Shown: positions 1 to 9,325 of the stretch, piece by piece | Layout: each line of letters begins with the position of its first letter | Position numbering within the stretch: position 1 is the stretch's first letter | Assembly: GCA_947625835.1 (NCBI GenBank) | Contig: CANQPY010000013.1 | Span: 1-39,005, forward strand | Origin: an uncultured Clostridia bacterium | Lineage (GTDB): Bacteria; Bacillota; Clostridia; TANB77; CAG-508 | Direction: 5' to 3' | DNA: 39,005 nucleotides | Notes under the pieces: model-generated | Databases searched by the model: none | What the model was told of the DNA's origin: nothing | Seen by the model: only the letters and a program-made list of their open reading frames with translations | Made by a program: the position numbers and the translations under genes

Positions 1-81
1 TGAAAATCTTAAAATCAAATTTTTTAGATATTTTTTTAGATGTTACTAAAAATTTGATATTTTTTGGTACAAATTATTGTT

Positions 82-157
82 TGGTGGTCTGAAGTGGAAT
101 CGAACCACTGACACGGAGATTTTCAGTCTCCTGCTCTACCAACTGAGCTATCAGACC
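82..157 (-). tRNA. tRNA-Phe (GAA)
   Basis: The reverse complement folds as a 76-nt cloverleaf. The acceptor stem GGTCTGA pairs with TCAGACC. The D-arm is AGCTCAGTTGGTAGAGC, the anticodon loop is CTGAAAA (anticodon GAA), the T-loop is GTTCGATTC, and the 3' CCA is encoded. It is the last gene of a minus-strand tRNA cluster. Confidence 0.96.
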
Positions 158-161
158 ATTA

Positions 162-213
<52 letters not shown>

Positions 214-227
214 ATAAAATAAAAAAA

Positions 228-304
228 TGGCGACCCGGAACGGGCTCGAACCGTCGACCTCTAGCGTGACAGGCTAGCGTTCTAACCAACTGAACTACCG
301 GGCC
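228..304 (-). tRNA. tRNA-Asp (GTC)
   Basis: The reverse complement gives a 77-nt cloverleaf. The acceptor strands are GGCCCGG and CCGGGTC, the anticodon loop is CTGTCAC (anticodon GTC), the T-loop is GTTCGAGCC, and the 3' CCA is encoded. It lies between tRNA-Val and the tRNA-Phe copies. Confidence 0.96.
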
Positions 305-313
305 ATAAAATAA

Positions 314-389
314 TGGTGGTCGCTATAGGGCTCGAACCTATGACCCCCTGCTTGTAAGGCAGATGCTCTCCCAGCTGAGCTAAGCGACC
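314..389 (-). tRNA. tRNA-Val (TAC)
   Basis: The reverse complement gives a 76-nt cloverleaf. The acceptor stem GGTCGCT pairs with AGCGACC. The anticodon loop is CTTACAA (anticodon TAC), the T-loop is GTTCGAGCC, and the 3' CCA is encoded. It is the first gene of the cluster, directly downstream of a near-consensus promoter. Confidence 0.96.
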
Positions 390-411
390 GCTTTGTCTTT
401 CAACGAAGTTT

Positions 412-440
412 ATTATACTAATTTTTAATATACTTGTCAA
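412..440 (-). promoter_or_regulatory. sigma-A-type promoter of the tRNA cluster
   Basis: On the minus strand, a -35 TTGACA (435-440) and a -10 TATAAT (412-417) are separated by 17 nt. Both match consensus exactly, just upstream of tRNA-Val. Confidence 0.85.
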
Positions 441-499
441 GTACTTTTTTAATTTTTTTCACATTTTGTTTCATTTTTTGTTAATGTTTAGACTTTAAC

Positions 500-576
500 T
501 TGCTTGCTATAAAAAGTTCAATATATAATTGATTTTAGTCTGAACAGTAACCATTTTTTAGAATCTTACATATAAT
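500..576 (+). promoter_or_regulatory. possible asnB promoter region
   Basis: There are two candidates. TTGCTT (500-505) and TATAAT (524-529) lie 18 nt apart. A second TATAAT (571-576) has no convincing -35 and would give a very short leader before the GGAGG at 586-590. The sequence does not decide between them. The rest of 390-597 is AT-rich and holds nothing else I recognise. Confidence 0.4.
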
Positions 577-597
577 ATAAAAAATGGAGGTTTATTT

Positions 598-2451
598 ATG
601 TGTGGAATTGTTGGATTTACTAATTTTAGTAAAAAATTTGACAATAAAAAAGAAATTTTATTTAACATGACAAATTCATTATCTAAAAGAGGACCTGACG
701 AAAATAACTATTATTTTTCTGACAATATAGCTATGCGGTCATAGAAGATTAATTATAATTGATCCAGAAAATGGAAAGCAACCAATGACTGCAAAATATG
801 CTGGCAATAAATATACATTAGTTTATAATGGTCAACTTTATAATTCAGAAGAAATTAAAAATGAATTAATAGAAAGTTATGGTTATGAATTTCAGGGTTA
901 TAGTGATACAGAGGTTATTTTAAAGGCTTATATTCAATGGGGTTCAGAAATAATTTCAAAATTTAATGGTATTTTCAGTTTTGCAATTTGGAATGAAAAT
1001 AAAAAAGAACTATTTTTAGCAAGAGACCATTTTGGAATCAAGCCTTTGTATTATACTATAATTGATGGAGATATAATTTTTGCTTCTGAGATAAAAGCAA
1101 TATTAAAATATCCTAATGTAAAATTAGAATTAAATAGCCAAGGTATTTCAGAATTATTTGGAATTGGTCCTGCACATACTCCCCGGAACAACTATATTTA
1201 ATAATATTTATGAAGTAAAGCCTGCTCATTTTGCAATATTCAATAAAAACGGTTTACACATTACAAAGTATTGGGAATTAAAAAGTAAAGAACATACTGA
1301 TAATTTTGAAGAAACTTGTAATAAAGTACAAAAATTGCTAAATGATGCAATAGATAGGCAATTAGTATCTGACGTGCCTTTATGTTGTTTACTGTCTGGA
1401 GGTTTAGATTCAAGTATAATAACTGCATATGCAAGTCGTTATTATCAAAAAAATGGTTTACCTCCTTTAGATACTTATTCTATTGATTATGTTGATAATG
1501 ATAAAAACTTTGTTAAAAGTGATTTTCAGCCAAACTCTGATAAACATTATATTGATATAATGAAAGATACTTTTCATACAAATCATCACGAAGTTGTAAT
1601 AGATACACCTGAACTTGCAAAGGCACTTGAAGATGCAATGATAGCAAGAGATTTTCCTGGTATGGCAGACGTTGACTCTTCTTTATTATTGTTTTGTAAA
1701 TATGTAAAAAAAGGTGCTACAGTTGCCCTATCTGGTGAATGTGCTGATGAAATTTTTGGAGGATATCCTTGGTTTTTCCGTGAAGATGCATTAAATAGCA
1801 ATACTTTTCCTTGGTCTATTGCTATAGCAGAGCGTCAACAATTGTTAAATCCTTATATCTCCTCTAAAGTTAATCTAAAAGAATATATAGATTATAGGTA
1901 TAATGAATCTTTAGAAAATGTAGAAATTTTAGCAACAGACAGTCCTGAAACTGCTGAAAAAAGAAAAATTTCTTATTTAACTATGAACTGGTTTATGCAA
2001 ACACTTTTAGATAGATCAGATAGAACTTCTATGTACAATGGTTTAGAACTTCGTGTACCATTTTGTGATTATAGATTAGTACAATATGTATGGAATATTC
2101 CTTGGGAATGGAAAGCATATAATGGTAGAGAAAAAGGATTACTACGACATATATGTAAAAGCTTTCTTCCTCAAGAAATTGTAGAAAGAAAAAAATCTCC
2201 TTATCCAAAAACTCATAATCCAACTTATTTAAAAACTGTAAAGCAAATGCTTACAGAAATTATGCAAAATAAAAATGCTCCTATTAACGATTTATTAAAT
2301 AGAAAATATATTTTAGATATTCTTCAAACAGATGGAACTGCTTTTTCTAGACCTTGGTTCCGGTCAATTAATGACAGGTCCTCAGCTTATGGCTTACCTT
2401 TGCCAAGTAAATATGTGGCTTGAAAGATATCAACCTAAAATTGAAATATAA
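598..2451 (+). CDS. asnB: asparagine synthase (glutamine-hydrolysing), three +1 sites
   Basis: Converts aspartate to asparagine using glutamine and ATP. The start MCGIVGF supplies the catalytic Cys2 of the class II glutaminase domain, and ATG follows GGAGG by 7 nt. The C-terminal half has the synthetase P-loop LSGGLDSS. No single frame covers the gene. The frame changes by +1 at CGG codons 736-738, 1184-1186 and 2361-2363. Reading GGT, GGA and GGT there gives Gly47 (in GHRRL), Gly196 (after GPAHTP) and Gly588 (in PWFGQLMTG). The result is one protein of 616 residues, a normal AsnB length. The third shift replaces a premature end at 2423 with an AsnB-like C-terminus ending at 2451. CGA at 2144-2146 is still read as Arg (LLRHI). 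Without shifting, translation stops two codons after the first site. Function is sure; the recoding is inferred. Confidence 0.93.
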
Positions 2452-2460
2452 AATGTCAAA

Positions 2461-2496
2461 CGGAATTAAAATTTTTAAATCTTAATTCCGCTTTTT
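2461..2496. terminator. terminator between asnB and ispH
   Basis: CGGAATTAA and TTAATTCCG form a hairpin followed by CTTTTTATTT on the plus strand, right after the asnB stop. It lies between two convergent genes and may act in both directions. Confidence 0.75.
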
Positions 2497-2498
2497 AT

Positions 2499-3350
2499 TT
2501 ATAATTTAAATTTTCTGATGACTTCGTCAATACTTTCTTGTGGTGTAGATGCACCTGCCATAATTCCTATCTTTTGAAATTTGTTATTATCGCTTTCATT
2601 TAAATCACTTGCTACTTCAATTAAAACAGTATTTGGACAGTTATTTTTTGCAATTTCATATAGTTTTTTTGTGTTAGAACTATTCCTTCCTCCAATAATA
2701 ATCATCTTATCTACTTTTTTTGAAAGTTCTTCTGTCTCTTTTTGCCTTAGCATGGTTGCACTGCAAATTGTATTTTTAACTACAAATTCAATATTTTTAT
2801 TAATTTTATCTTGTAATATGTTTTTTATTATATCAAATCTTTTTAAACTATATGTTGTTTGTGCAATTAAAAGTAATTTGTTAATTTTAGTTTCTTCAAA
2901 CTTTTTTATTGCATCTTTTACATCTTCTTCTTTTTCTATTACATAGTAATTTTCACAATAACTTAAAGTTCCAATATTTTCTGGATGATTTTTATTTCCT
3001 AACAAGAAAATAAAATAACCTTCTTTATTATATTTATCTGCTATTTCATGTATTTTTAAAACATTTGGACATGTATAGTCTTGAATTGGTATATTTTTTT
3101 GTTTCGAAATATTATATATTTCTTTTGGAACACCATGAGCACGAATTATAGTAAGTCCTTTTGATTCTTCAATTTTTTCTATACAATTTACACCTAGTTT
3201 CTCTAATTTTTCTATTACTTGCTTATTATGAACAAGCTCTCCTAGGCAATAAATGTTTTCTTTGGCTTGTTTTGCTTCGTTTATTACACCTTCAACTGCT
3301 CTTTTTACACCATAGCAAAAACCAGCCGTTTTTCCAACTAGAATTTCCAT
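2499..3350 (-). CDS. ispH: 4-hydroxy-3-methylbut-2-enyl diphosphate reductase
   Basis: Last enzyme of the MEP pathway: it reduces HMBPP to IPP and DMAPP with a [4Fe-4S] cluster. The 283-residue protein has the three cluster cysteines in AGFCYGVKRAV, YTCPNVLK and NTICSATMLRQKE. The substrate-binding histidines are in RAHGVPKE and KNHPENIG. Length fits bacterial IspH proteins without the S1-domain fusion found in some Clostridia. The ATG is preceded by TAGGAG. The gene sits 13 nt downstream of ispG and ends the pyr-isp operon. It has no in-frame CGG and is read in one frame; an ACG GCT near its start contains CGG only out of frame. Confidence 0.95.
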   Translation of the reverse strand: MEILVGKTAGFCYGVKRAVEGVINEAKQAKENIYCLGELVHNKQVIEKLEKLGVNCIEKIEESKGLTIIRAHGVPKEIYNISKQKNIPIQDYTCPNVLKIHEIADKYNKEGYFIFLLGNKNHPENIGTLSYCENYYVIEKEEDVKDAIKKFEETKINKLLLIAQTTYSLKRFDIIKNILQDKINKNIEFVVKNTICSATMLRQKETEELSKKVDKMIIIGGRNSSNTKKLYEIAKNNCPNTVLIEVASDLNESDNNKFQKIGIMAGASTPQESIDEVIRKFKL

Positions 3351-3363
3351 TGTTTTGCAACTC

Positions 3364-4424
3364 CTATTTATTAATCATATTTAATATTTCTTTCTTTAAT
3401 TCACTAACCATATCTTCCTGTTTTATTTTTCTAATAATTTGTCCTTTTTTAAATAGCAATCCTTCTTTTATTCCTCCTGCAATTCCAATATCCGCTTCTT
3501 TGGCTTCTCCTGGTCCATTTACGGCACATCCCATAATAGCAACTGTAATATTACTATCAAGAGTTTGCAAAAATTCTTCCATTTCTTTTGCAATTGGAAT
3601 TAAATCCATTTGTGTTCTTCCACAAGTAGGGCAAGAAACTAAAGTTGGAATATTATTGTATAAATTACAATCTTTTAAAATTTCCTTTGCAACTTTAACT
3701 TCCTTAATTGGATCATCACAAAGAGAAACCCTTAAAGTATCACCTATTCCTTGCCTTAATAAAATTCCAAGTCCAATACTAGATTTAATAGTTCCACTAA
3801 ATTCTGTTCCGACTTTCTGTAATGCCTAAATGAAGAGGACATTCAAATTCTTTAGAAGCTTCTTCATATGCTTGTATGCATAAATCTAAATTAGATGCTT
3901 TTAAAGAAATTGCATAGTTATAAAAATCTAAATCTTCTAATATTTTTATATGTTTTCTTGCACTTTCAACCATTGCTTTTGCAGTAGGCTTTCCATACTT
4001 TTCTAAAAGTTCTTTTTCAATAGAACCACTGTTTACGCCTATTCTAATAGGAATATTTTTTTCTTTGCAAGCATCTACTACTGCTTTTACCCTATCTTTT
4101 GAACCAATATTTCCTGGATTAATTCTAATTTTATCTACTCCAGCTTTAATTGCTTCTAATGCAATTTGATAATCAAAATGAATATCTGCAACAATTGGAA
4201 TATGAATTTTTTCTTTTATTTGCTTAATTGCTTTTGCATCTTCTTTATCTAGGCAAGCTACTCTAATAATTTCACAGCCTGCTTTTTCTAAATTCAAAAT
4301 TTGTTTTACAGTTGCATCAACATCTTTTGTTTTTGTATTGCACATAGATTGAATTACAACTTTATTTTGCCCACCTATTCCGAACATTTCCTACCATTAT
4401 TTTTCTTGTTTGTGTTCTATTCAT
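3364..4424 (-). CDS. ispG: 4-hydroxy-3-methylbut-2-en-1-yl diphosphate synthase, two +1 sites
   Basis: Converts MEcPP to HMBPP in the MEP pathway, the step before IspH. The start [12 protein letters not shown] follows AAGGAG. Two +1 changes occur at in-frame CGG codons (minus strand, 4380-4382 and 3809-3811), giving Gly15 (VGNVGIGG) and Gly205 (ITESGTEFSG). Reading through both gives 352 residues, the usual length. The [4Fe-4S] cysteines are in SCPTCGRT and [11 protein letters not shown]; the latter also carries the conserved Glu region. Translated without shifts, the product stops within a few codons of each CGG (for example CGG AAC AGA ATT TAG). The gene lies between pyrD (16 nt upstream) and ispH. 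Identity is secure and the frame changes are seen directly. Confidence 0.93.
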
Positions 4425-4440
4425 ATTTTGCTCCTTATAA

Positions 4441-5350
4441 TTAATTCATTTGAACAGTTCCTACAATACTATTAACATCATCTATATTATGCTTTTTCAT
4501 GTAATCTTCAATTCCAATTACTGTTTTTACACTTGTATATGGATCAATAAAATTACCTGCTCCAATTGAAATAGCCTTTGCACCTGCTAACATAAACTCA
4601 ATAGCATCATCTCCATTTATAATTCCACCCATACCTAAAATTGGAATATTAACTGCTTGTGCTACTTGGTATACCATGCGAACAGCAACTGGTTTAATTG
4701 CAGGTCCTGAAAGTCCACCTGTATTATTTGCAAGAACAGGTCTTCTTTTATCTATATCAATTTTCATGGCAAGTAAAGTATTAATTAAAGACACTCCATC
4801 TGCACCTGCCTCTTCTACTGCTTTTGCAATAGATGCAATGTCTGTAACATTTGGTGTTAATTTTACAATTAAAGGTTTATCTAATACTTTTCTAACTTCT
4901 TGAGTTACTTGTTTTACCCCTTCATAAGTATTACCAAATGCCATACATCCTGCTTTTACATTTGGACAAGATAAATTTAATTCTACTCCATCTATATCTA
5001 AAGTATTTAATATTCTACATAGTTCTACATATTCATCTATACTACTTCCACATGCATTTACTATAATTGCCGTATCAAAATTTCTTAAAAAAGGTAAATC
5101 ATTTTGTGCAAAATATTCTACCCCTGGATTTTGTAATCCGTATACTATTTAACATTCCACTTGCTGTTTCATATACTCTTGATGGTTTATTTCCATTTCT
5201 AGGCTTTAGTGAAGTTCCTTTTGTTATTATTCCACCTAATTTACTTAAATCAAAAAAGTTACTATATTCTCTACCATATCCAAATGTACCTGATGCAACA
5301 GTAACTGGATTTTTCATTTTAATTCCTGCAAAATCAATTTTTGTATTCAT
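4441..5350 (-). CDS. pyrD: dihydroorotate dehydrogenase catalytic subunit (type 1B), one +1 site
   Basis: Oxidises dihydroorotate to orotate. Together with PyrK (encoded two genes upstream) it should form the NAD-dependent type 1B enzyme. The N-terminus [16 protein letters not shown] and the FMN-barrel motifs NLSCPNVK (with the catalytic Cys) and [14 protein letters not shown] sequence (here [10 protein letters not shown]) are present. One +1 change at CGG 5138-5140 gives Gly71 in SIGLQNPG, and the joined product is 302 residues. Its ATG overlaps the stop of the phospholipase C-like gene by ATGA (4 nt), which suggests translational coupling. Without the shift, a 13-codon tail and a stop follow. 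Confidence 0.93.
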
Positions 5351-5919
5351 TTTAGCCCCTCCATTCCTTTTTCTTTTATTATTTTCACTTCTGTTTCAAT
5401 ATCTAAACTTGATATTTTTTCAATAAAGCTTATAATTTTATCAAGTTTTAGATATTTAGGTTCTTCGCTTAAAATACTCATATATTTTTTTATTGAATTT
5501 AATTCATAATCATCAATAATATTATCTATATTAGAATATTTTTTTCTTAATCCTTCATTTAAGCAATCATAATCACGGTAAAAATTGTCTTTATTTGTTA
5601 TAATTTGTTTAAGTTCATCATTAAAATCAATATTATAAAAATAGTGATCTGATAATAAATGCAAAAAATAGCCTTTCCAATAATCTTCTTCAATATTTAC
5701 ATTATTATCATCTAAAAAATTATTAATTTTTGTAATAGAATTGCCTTCTCCCCATCTTCCATAATGAGACTTAGATTTATCTTTTTCTATATCTAACATT
5801 TCTTTATTTAAATCTGGAGCAACAATTCCTTTAATAAACTCATTTTCATTTTTTATTTCATTTTTGTGCTTTTTTATATATTGTGTTCCGATTGCCAAAT
5901 GGATTGTAAATCCTGCCAT
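5347..5919 (-). CDS. zinc-dependent phospholipase C-like protein inside the pyr operon
   Basis: A 190-residue protein preceded by GAGGAG. It starts [11 protein letters not shown] and contains IVAPDLN, SHYGRW and [13 protein letters not shown]. This spacing of His and Asp residues resembles the Zn_dep_PLPC domain (PF00882 type), in which such residues bind metal. It lies between pyrK and pyrD and overlaps pyrD by 4 nt, so it is co-transcribed with pyrimidine synthesis. No link between this family and UMP synthesis is known to me, and the activity is not established. It has no signal peptide, so it probably acts in the cytoplasm. ATC GGA at the start contains CGGA out of frame and causes no shift. 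Confidence 0.75.
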   Translation of the reverse strand: MAGFTIHLAIGTQYIKKHKNEIKNENEFIKGIVAPDLNKEMLDIEKDKSKSHYGRWGEGNSITKINNFLDDNNVNIEEDYWKGYFLHLLSDHYFYNIDFNDELKQIITNKDNFYRDYDCLNEGLRKKYSNIDNIIDDYELNSIKKYMSILSEEPKYLKLDKIISFIEKISSLDIETEVKIIKEKGMEGLK

Positions 5920-5939
5920 TTTTTTAGTTTCTCCTCATA

Positions 5940-6731
5940 TTATATTTCTACATCTTTGCTATTAAAAACAGGACCTGCTTTACAAACATGTAAATATTCT
6001 GGGTTTTCTTTTGAACTACTTGCTGTTTTTACGGCACATCCTAAGCAAACACCTAATCCGCATGCCATCTTCTCTTCTAATGAAATTTGGCAAGGAATAT
6101 TTTTATTTTCTGCTAATTTCTGTACTGCTTTTAGCATAGGAAGCGGTCCACAAGCAAAAATACTATCAATTTTTCCGTTATTTATATCTTCTTCTAAGAA
6201 ATTAATTGCAAACCCTTTTTTACCATAGCTTCCATCATCTGTTGTTAAAATCAAATTATTTGACACTTGTTTAAATTCTTCTTCTAAAACTACCAAATCC
6301 TGGTTCCTAAAACCAATATAAGTATTTACATTTTCATTATCATTTTTAGCGCATTTTGCAAGTTCATATAATGGAAAAATTCCAATTCCTCCACCAATAA
6401 CTGCAATATTTTGGTAATCTTCATACTTAAAAGTTCCATATCCTAAAGGTCCAACCACATCAATTAAATCTCCAATCTCTTTTTTAGACAAAATCTCTGT
6501 TCCTTTTCCTTTTACTTGAAAAATAAACTCTAAAACTCCATTAACCCTATCTAAATTATAAATACTAATTGGCCTCCTTAAAAAAGGCTCTGTCTGTTCA
6601 GACACTCTTATCTCAATAAAATTACCCGGTTTACTATTTTTTACAATATTAGGTGCCTTAATACTAAATTTAAATAAATCTTTTTTTAATTGTTGTTTAC
6701 CAACTAACTCCGCAAACAATACTTCTGGCAT
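5940..6731 (-). CDS. pyrK: dihydroorotate dehydrogenase electron transfer subunit
   Basis: Carries FAD and a [2Fe-2S] cluster and passes electrons from dihydroorotate to NAD with PyrD. The FAD-binding motif is RRPISIYNL, the NAD-binding Gly-rich stretch is AVIGGGIGIFPLYELAK, and the cluster cysteines are in ACGLGVCLGCAV plus LHVCKAGPVF. The chosen ATG (MPEVLFAELVG) is preceded by GAAGGAGG. The open frame extends upstream to 6788, but that part only translates the GGGGACAGGCAC repeat and has no ribosome binding site. 263 residues, normal for the family, in a single frame with no in-frame CGG. Confidence 0.94.
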   Translation of the reverse strand: MPEVLFAELVGKQQLKKDLFKFSIKAPNIVKNSKPGNFIEIRVSEQTEPFLRRPISIYNLDRVNGVLEFIFQVKGKGTEILSKKEIGDLIDVVGPLGYGTFKYEDYQNIAVIGGGIGIFPLYELAKCAKNDNENVNTYIGFRNQDLVVLEEEFKQVSNNLILTTDDGSYGKKGFAINFLEEDINNGKIDSIFACGPLPMLKAVQKLAENKNIPCQISLEEKMACGLGVCLGCAVKTASSSKENPEYLHVCKAGPVFNSKDVEI

Positions 6732-6769
6732 ATCATTTCCTCCTTCTAATTTTTTTATCCATATCAATG

Positions 6770-6878
6770 TCAATGTGGGGACAGGCACTCAATGTGGGGA
6801 CAGGCACTAAGCCCACCTTTTTGTCAATGTGGGGACAGGCACTAGACCCACATTTTCGTCAACGTTGTGCCTGTCCCC
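6770..6878. repeat. GGGGACAGGCAC repeat cluster with inverted copy
   Basis: TCAATGTGGGGACAGGCAC occurs three times (6770-6788, 6789-6807, 6824-6842). An inverted GTGCCTGTCCCC follows at 6867-6878. The last direct copy and the inverted copy could pair as a 12-bp stem with a 24-nt loop. It fills the gap between pyrF and pyrK and is far more GC-rich than its surroundings. From memory, this core is common in bacterial genomes as a dispersed REP-like element. Confidence 0.85.
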
Positions 6879-6886
6879 AAAACCAC

Positions 6887-7809
6887 CTAAACCCATCTGC
6901 TTAATTCCTCTTTCATTCTAATTGCTTCTGCTCTTGTTGCTTTTGCATATTCTTCTTCGGAATATTGTTCCTTCCAACGATCTGATTTGTATGCACACAT
7001 TAGGCTTCTTGATGCATTTACAATTCCTCCTAAACCATTTTTGTCAAATCCTAAAGCTATGTCTTCTGATTTTCCACCTTGCGCTCCATAACCTGGAATT
7101 AGGAAGAATGTATGTGGTGCTATTTTTCTTATTTGTTTTAATTGTTCTGGATATGTTGCTCCTACTACTGCTGCTATACTACTATATCCATTTTCTCCTC
7201 TTAATTCTTCTCCCCATTTTTCTACTAATTCGCTTACTTGCACATATACTTCTTTTCCATTTTCTAATTTTAAGTCTTGTAATTCTCCCGATGATGGGTT
7301 AGAGGTTTTTACTAATATAAATATTCCTTTATCGTATTTTTTACAATCTTCAATAAATGGTTTTACGCAATCAGTGCCCATATAGGGATTAACTGTTACG
7401 AAGTCCACATCATAAATTGATTCTTCGATTTCTCCAATTGGTGTTTTTCCTAAAAATGCATTTGAATATCCGTTGTGCAGTTGAACCAATGTCCCCTCTT
7501 TTTGCATCTGCAATGACTATCATTTTCTTTTCTTTTGCATATTTACAGGTTTCTTTAAAACTTTCCATTCCTGGTAATCCGAAACATCTCGTAAAATGCA
7601 ATTTGTGGTTTTACTGCTGGTATTATATCAAAAGTTGCATCAATTAATGCTTTATTATATTCTGTAATTGCTTTTGCTACACCTTCTAAAGTTTTTGGAT
7701 ATTTGTCTGTTACACATTTAGGTAGCATTTCATACCTTGGATCTAATCCCATTACTGTTGGATTATTTGTTTCTTTGATTTTTTTTATTAATTTATCAAT
7801 GGCATTCAT
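6887..7809 (-). CDS. pyrF: orotidine 5'-phosphate decarboxylase, two +1 sites
   Basis: Decarboxylates OMP to UMP. The protein has MGLDPRYE near the N-terminus and DAKRGDIGSTAQ, the catalytic Asp/Lys motif of the long (type 2) subfamily. Two +1 changes at CGG 7579-7581 and 7470-7472 give Gly77 (YEMFGLPGM) and Gly113 (STAQGYSNAF); the second lies right after the catalytic motif. The total is 306 residues, a usual length. The AAAGGA ribosome site lies 8 nt from the ATG at 7809 but only 2 nt from an in-frame ATG at 7815, so I chose 7809. The gene is second in the operon, about 104 nt after pyrC, with a palindromic repeat in the gap. Confidence 0.92.
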
Positions 7810-7847
7810 TGTCATTTTCCTTTCATTTTTTTACTTGTTTTCTTTTT

Positions 7848-7907
7848 TATATTCTAGGAAAGTCTGAATTAGAAAATGATAGACTTTCCGTAGAAGATAA
7901 TTATGCG
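7848..7907. repeat. palindromic dispersed repeat, copy A
   Basis: TCTAGGAAAGTC and GACTTTCCGTAGA form a stem around a variable centre. About 17 nt on one side and 36 nt on the other are identical to the inverted copy at 32274-32332; only the centre differs. It lies between pyrC and pyrF. It may be a small mobile repeat or an RNA hairpin. Confidence 0.8.
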
Positions 7908-7913
7908 AAAATT

Positions 7914-9192
7914 TTATCCAGTATAGACTACTTTTCCGCTAACTAGTGTATATTTAACTTTTCCTTTTAATTCTTTACCAATAAATGGACTATTTTTTGA
8001 TTTTGATACAACCATTTCTTTGGTATATGTATATTTTTCATTTGGATCAAAAATTGTAATATCTGCAACTTTTCCTTCTTCTATACTTCCTCTTTCAATT
8101 TTTAGTAAATTGGCTGGATTGTATGAAGTAAGCCTAACCAAATCTAAATAACTTAGTTTTCCAGTATCAATTAAATTCATAATTTCAGCAGATAATGCTG
8201 TTTCAAATCCAATAATTCCATTTGGTGCTGTAGCTAGTCCTTTTGCTTTTTCGTCTTCTGCGTGTGGTGCATGGTCTGTTATTATACAATCAATAGTTCC
8301 TTCTTGTAACCCTTCTATAATTGCTTGTCTATCTTTTTCTTCTCTTAAAGGAGGATTCATTTTTGCATTAACACCTGATTTTAAAACTTCGTCTACTGTA
8401 AAAGAAAAATAATGTGGACAAGTTTCACAAGTAATTTTTACTCCTCTTTTTTTAGCATCACGAACCATATTTTTTGTTGTTTTTGTACTGATATGACAAA
8501 TATGTGCATGAACATTGTTTGTTTCAGAAATTACAATTTCTCTTGCTGCCATAATTTCTTCTGCTTCTGGTAATACTCCATCTACTCCTAATTCATCTGC
8601 AACTTTTCCTGCATTTATAGCTCCTTTTGCTACTGATTTTTCTTCGCAATGAGATGCAACAAAAGTTCCTAGTTTATCAGCATTAATTATAGCTTCTCTC
8701 ATTAGTCTACTATTTACTACTGGCATTCCATCATCTGAAAAAGCAATTGCTCCGAGCTTGTTTTAATTCTTCAAAATTGACTAATTCTTCGCCTTTTTCT
8801 CCCTTTGATACAGAAGCATAAGGAAGTACATTACATAGATTTACCCTTTTTGCTTCTTCTATAATCTTTTGTAAAACTTCTTTATTGTCTGGAGTTGGTT
8901 TAGTATTTGGCATAGGACAAATAGTAGTAAATCCACCTGCAACTGCACTTTTACTACCAGTTTCAATTGTTTCTTTATGCTCAAACCCTGGTTCTCTTAA
9001 ATGGCAATGCATGTCAATCATACCTGGTATTACATATAAATTAGTACAATCAATTATTTTGTCTACTTCTGTTGTTTCTTCAATTTTGTCATCAATTTTT
9101 GCTATTTTTTCGTCCTCGAGTAAAACATCTTTTTTTCCAAAAATGTTTGTTTTGTAATCAATTAATGTTCCGTTTTTTAATAAAGTTTTCAT
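7914..9192 (-). CDS. pyrC: dihydroorotase (class I), one +1 site
   Basis: Cyclises carbamoyl aspartate to dihydroorotate. Metal ligands are visible in GMIDMHCHLREPG (HxH), HICHIST and DHAPHAEDEK. One +1 change at CGG 8752-8754 gives Gly147 in KQAGAIAFSDDGMP, a conserved class I stretch. The joined protein has 425 residues, the standard length. The chosen ATG (MKTLLKNGTLID) follows GAAGGAGG; an upstream in-frame ATG at 9246 lacks a ribosome site. It is the first gene of the pyr-isp operon and diverges from the pyrE-like gene. AAC GGA and AGC GGA in this gene contain CGGA out of frame and are read normally, which is a useful internal control. Confidence 0.94.
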
Positions 9193-9217
9193 CTTTATCC
9201 TCCTTCGATTTTTTTTT

Positions 9218-9246
9218 ATCTTATCATTTATCCAAAAATTTTTCAA
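9218..9246 (-). promoter_or_regulatory. promoter of the pyrC-ispH operon
   Basis: On the minus strand, TTGAAA (9241-9246) and TAAGAT (9218-9223) are 17 nt apart, 26 nt upstream of the pyrC start. No PyrR-type attenuator hairpin is visible in the short leader. Confidence 0.6.
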
Positions 9247-9263
9247 TACTTATATAATGTTTA

Positions 9264-9292
9264 TTGACAAATTTCTTTTTTTTCTTTAAAAT
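9264..9292 (+). promoter_or_regulatory. promoter of the pyrE-like gene
   Basis: TTGACA (9264-9269) and TAAAAT (9287-9292) have a 17-nt spacer, followed by AAGGAGG and ATG at 9326. It is back-to-back with the pyrC promoter. Confidence 0.75.
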
Positions 9293-9325
9293 ACATTTTA
9301 GAATAAAATTTAAGGAGGAAAATTT

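Noticed and set aside
3161..3829. Long plus-strand open frame across the ispH/ispG region
   Set aside because: It is antisense to two clearly recognised genes, hydrophobic only because of AT-rich complement sequence, with no ribosome site or family.
6732..6788. Upstream extension of PyrK
   Set aside because: It translates the GGGGACAGGCAC repeat, and the real start has GAAGGAGG directly before it.
9193..9325. PyrR-binding attenuator or riboswitch upstream of the pyr operon
   Set aside because: The leader is short and AT-rich with no antiterminator/terminator pair visible.
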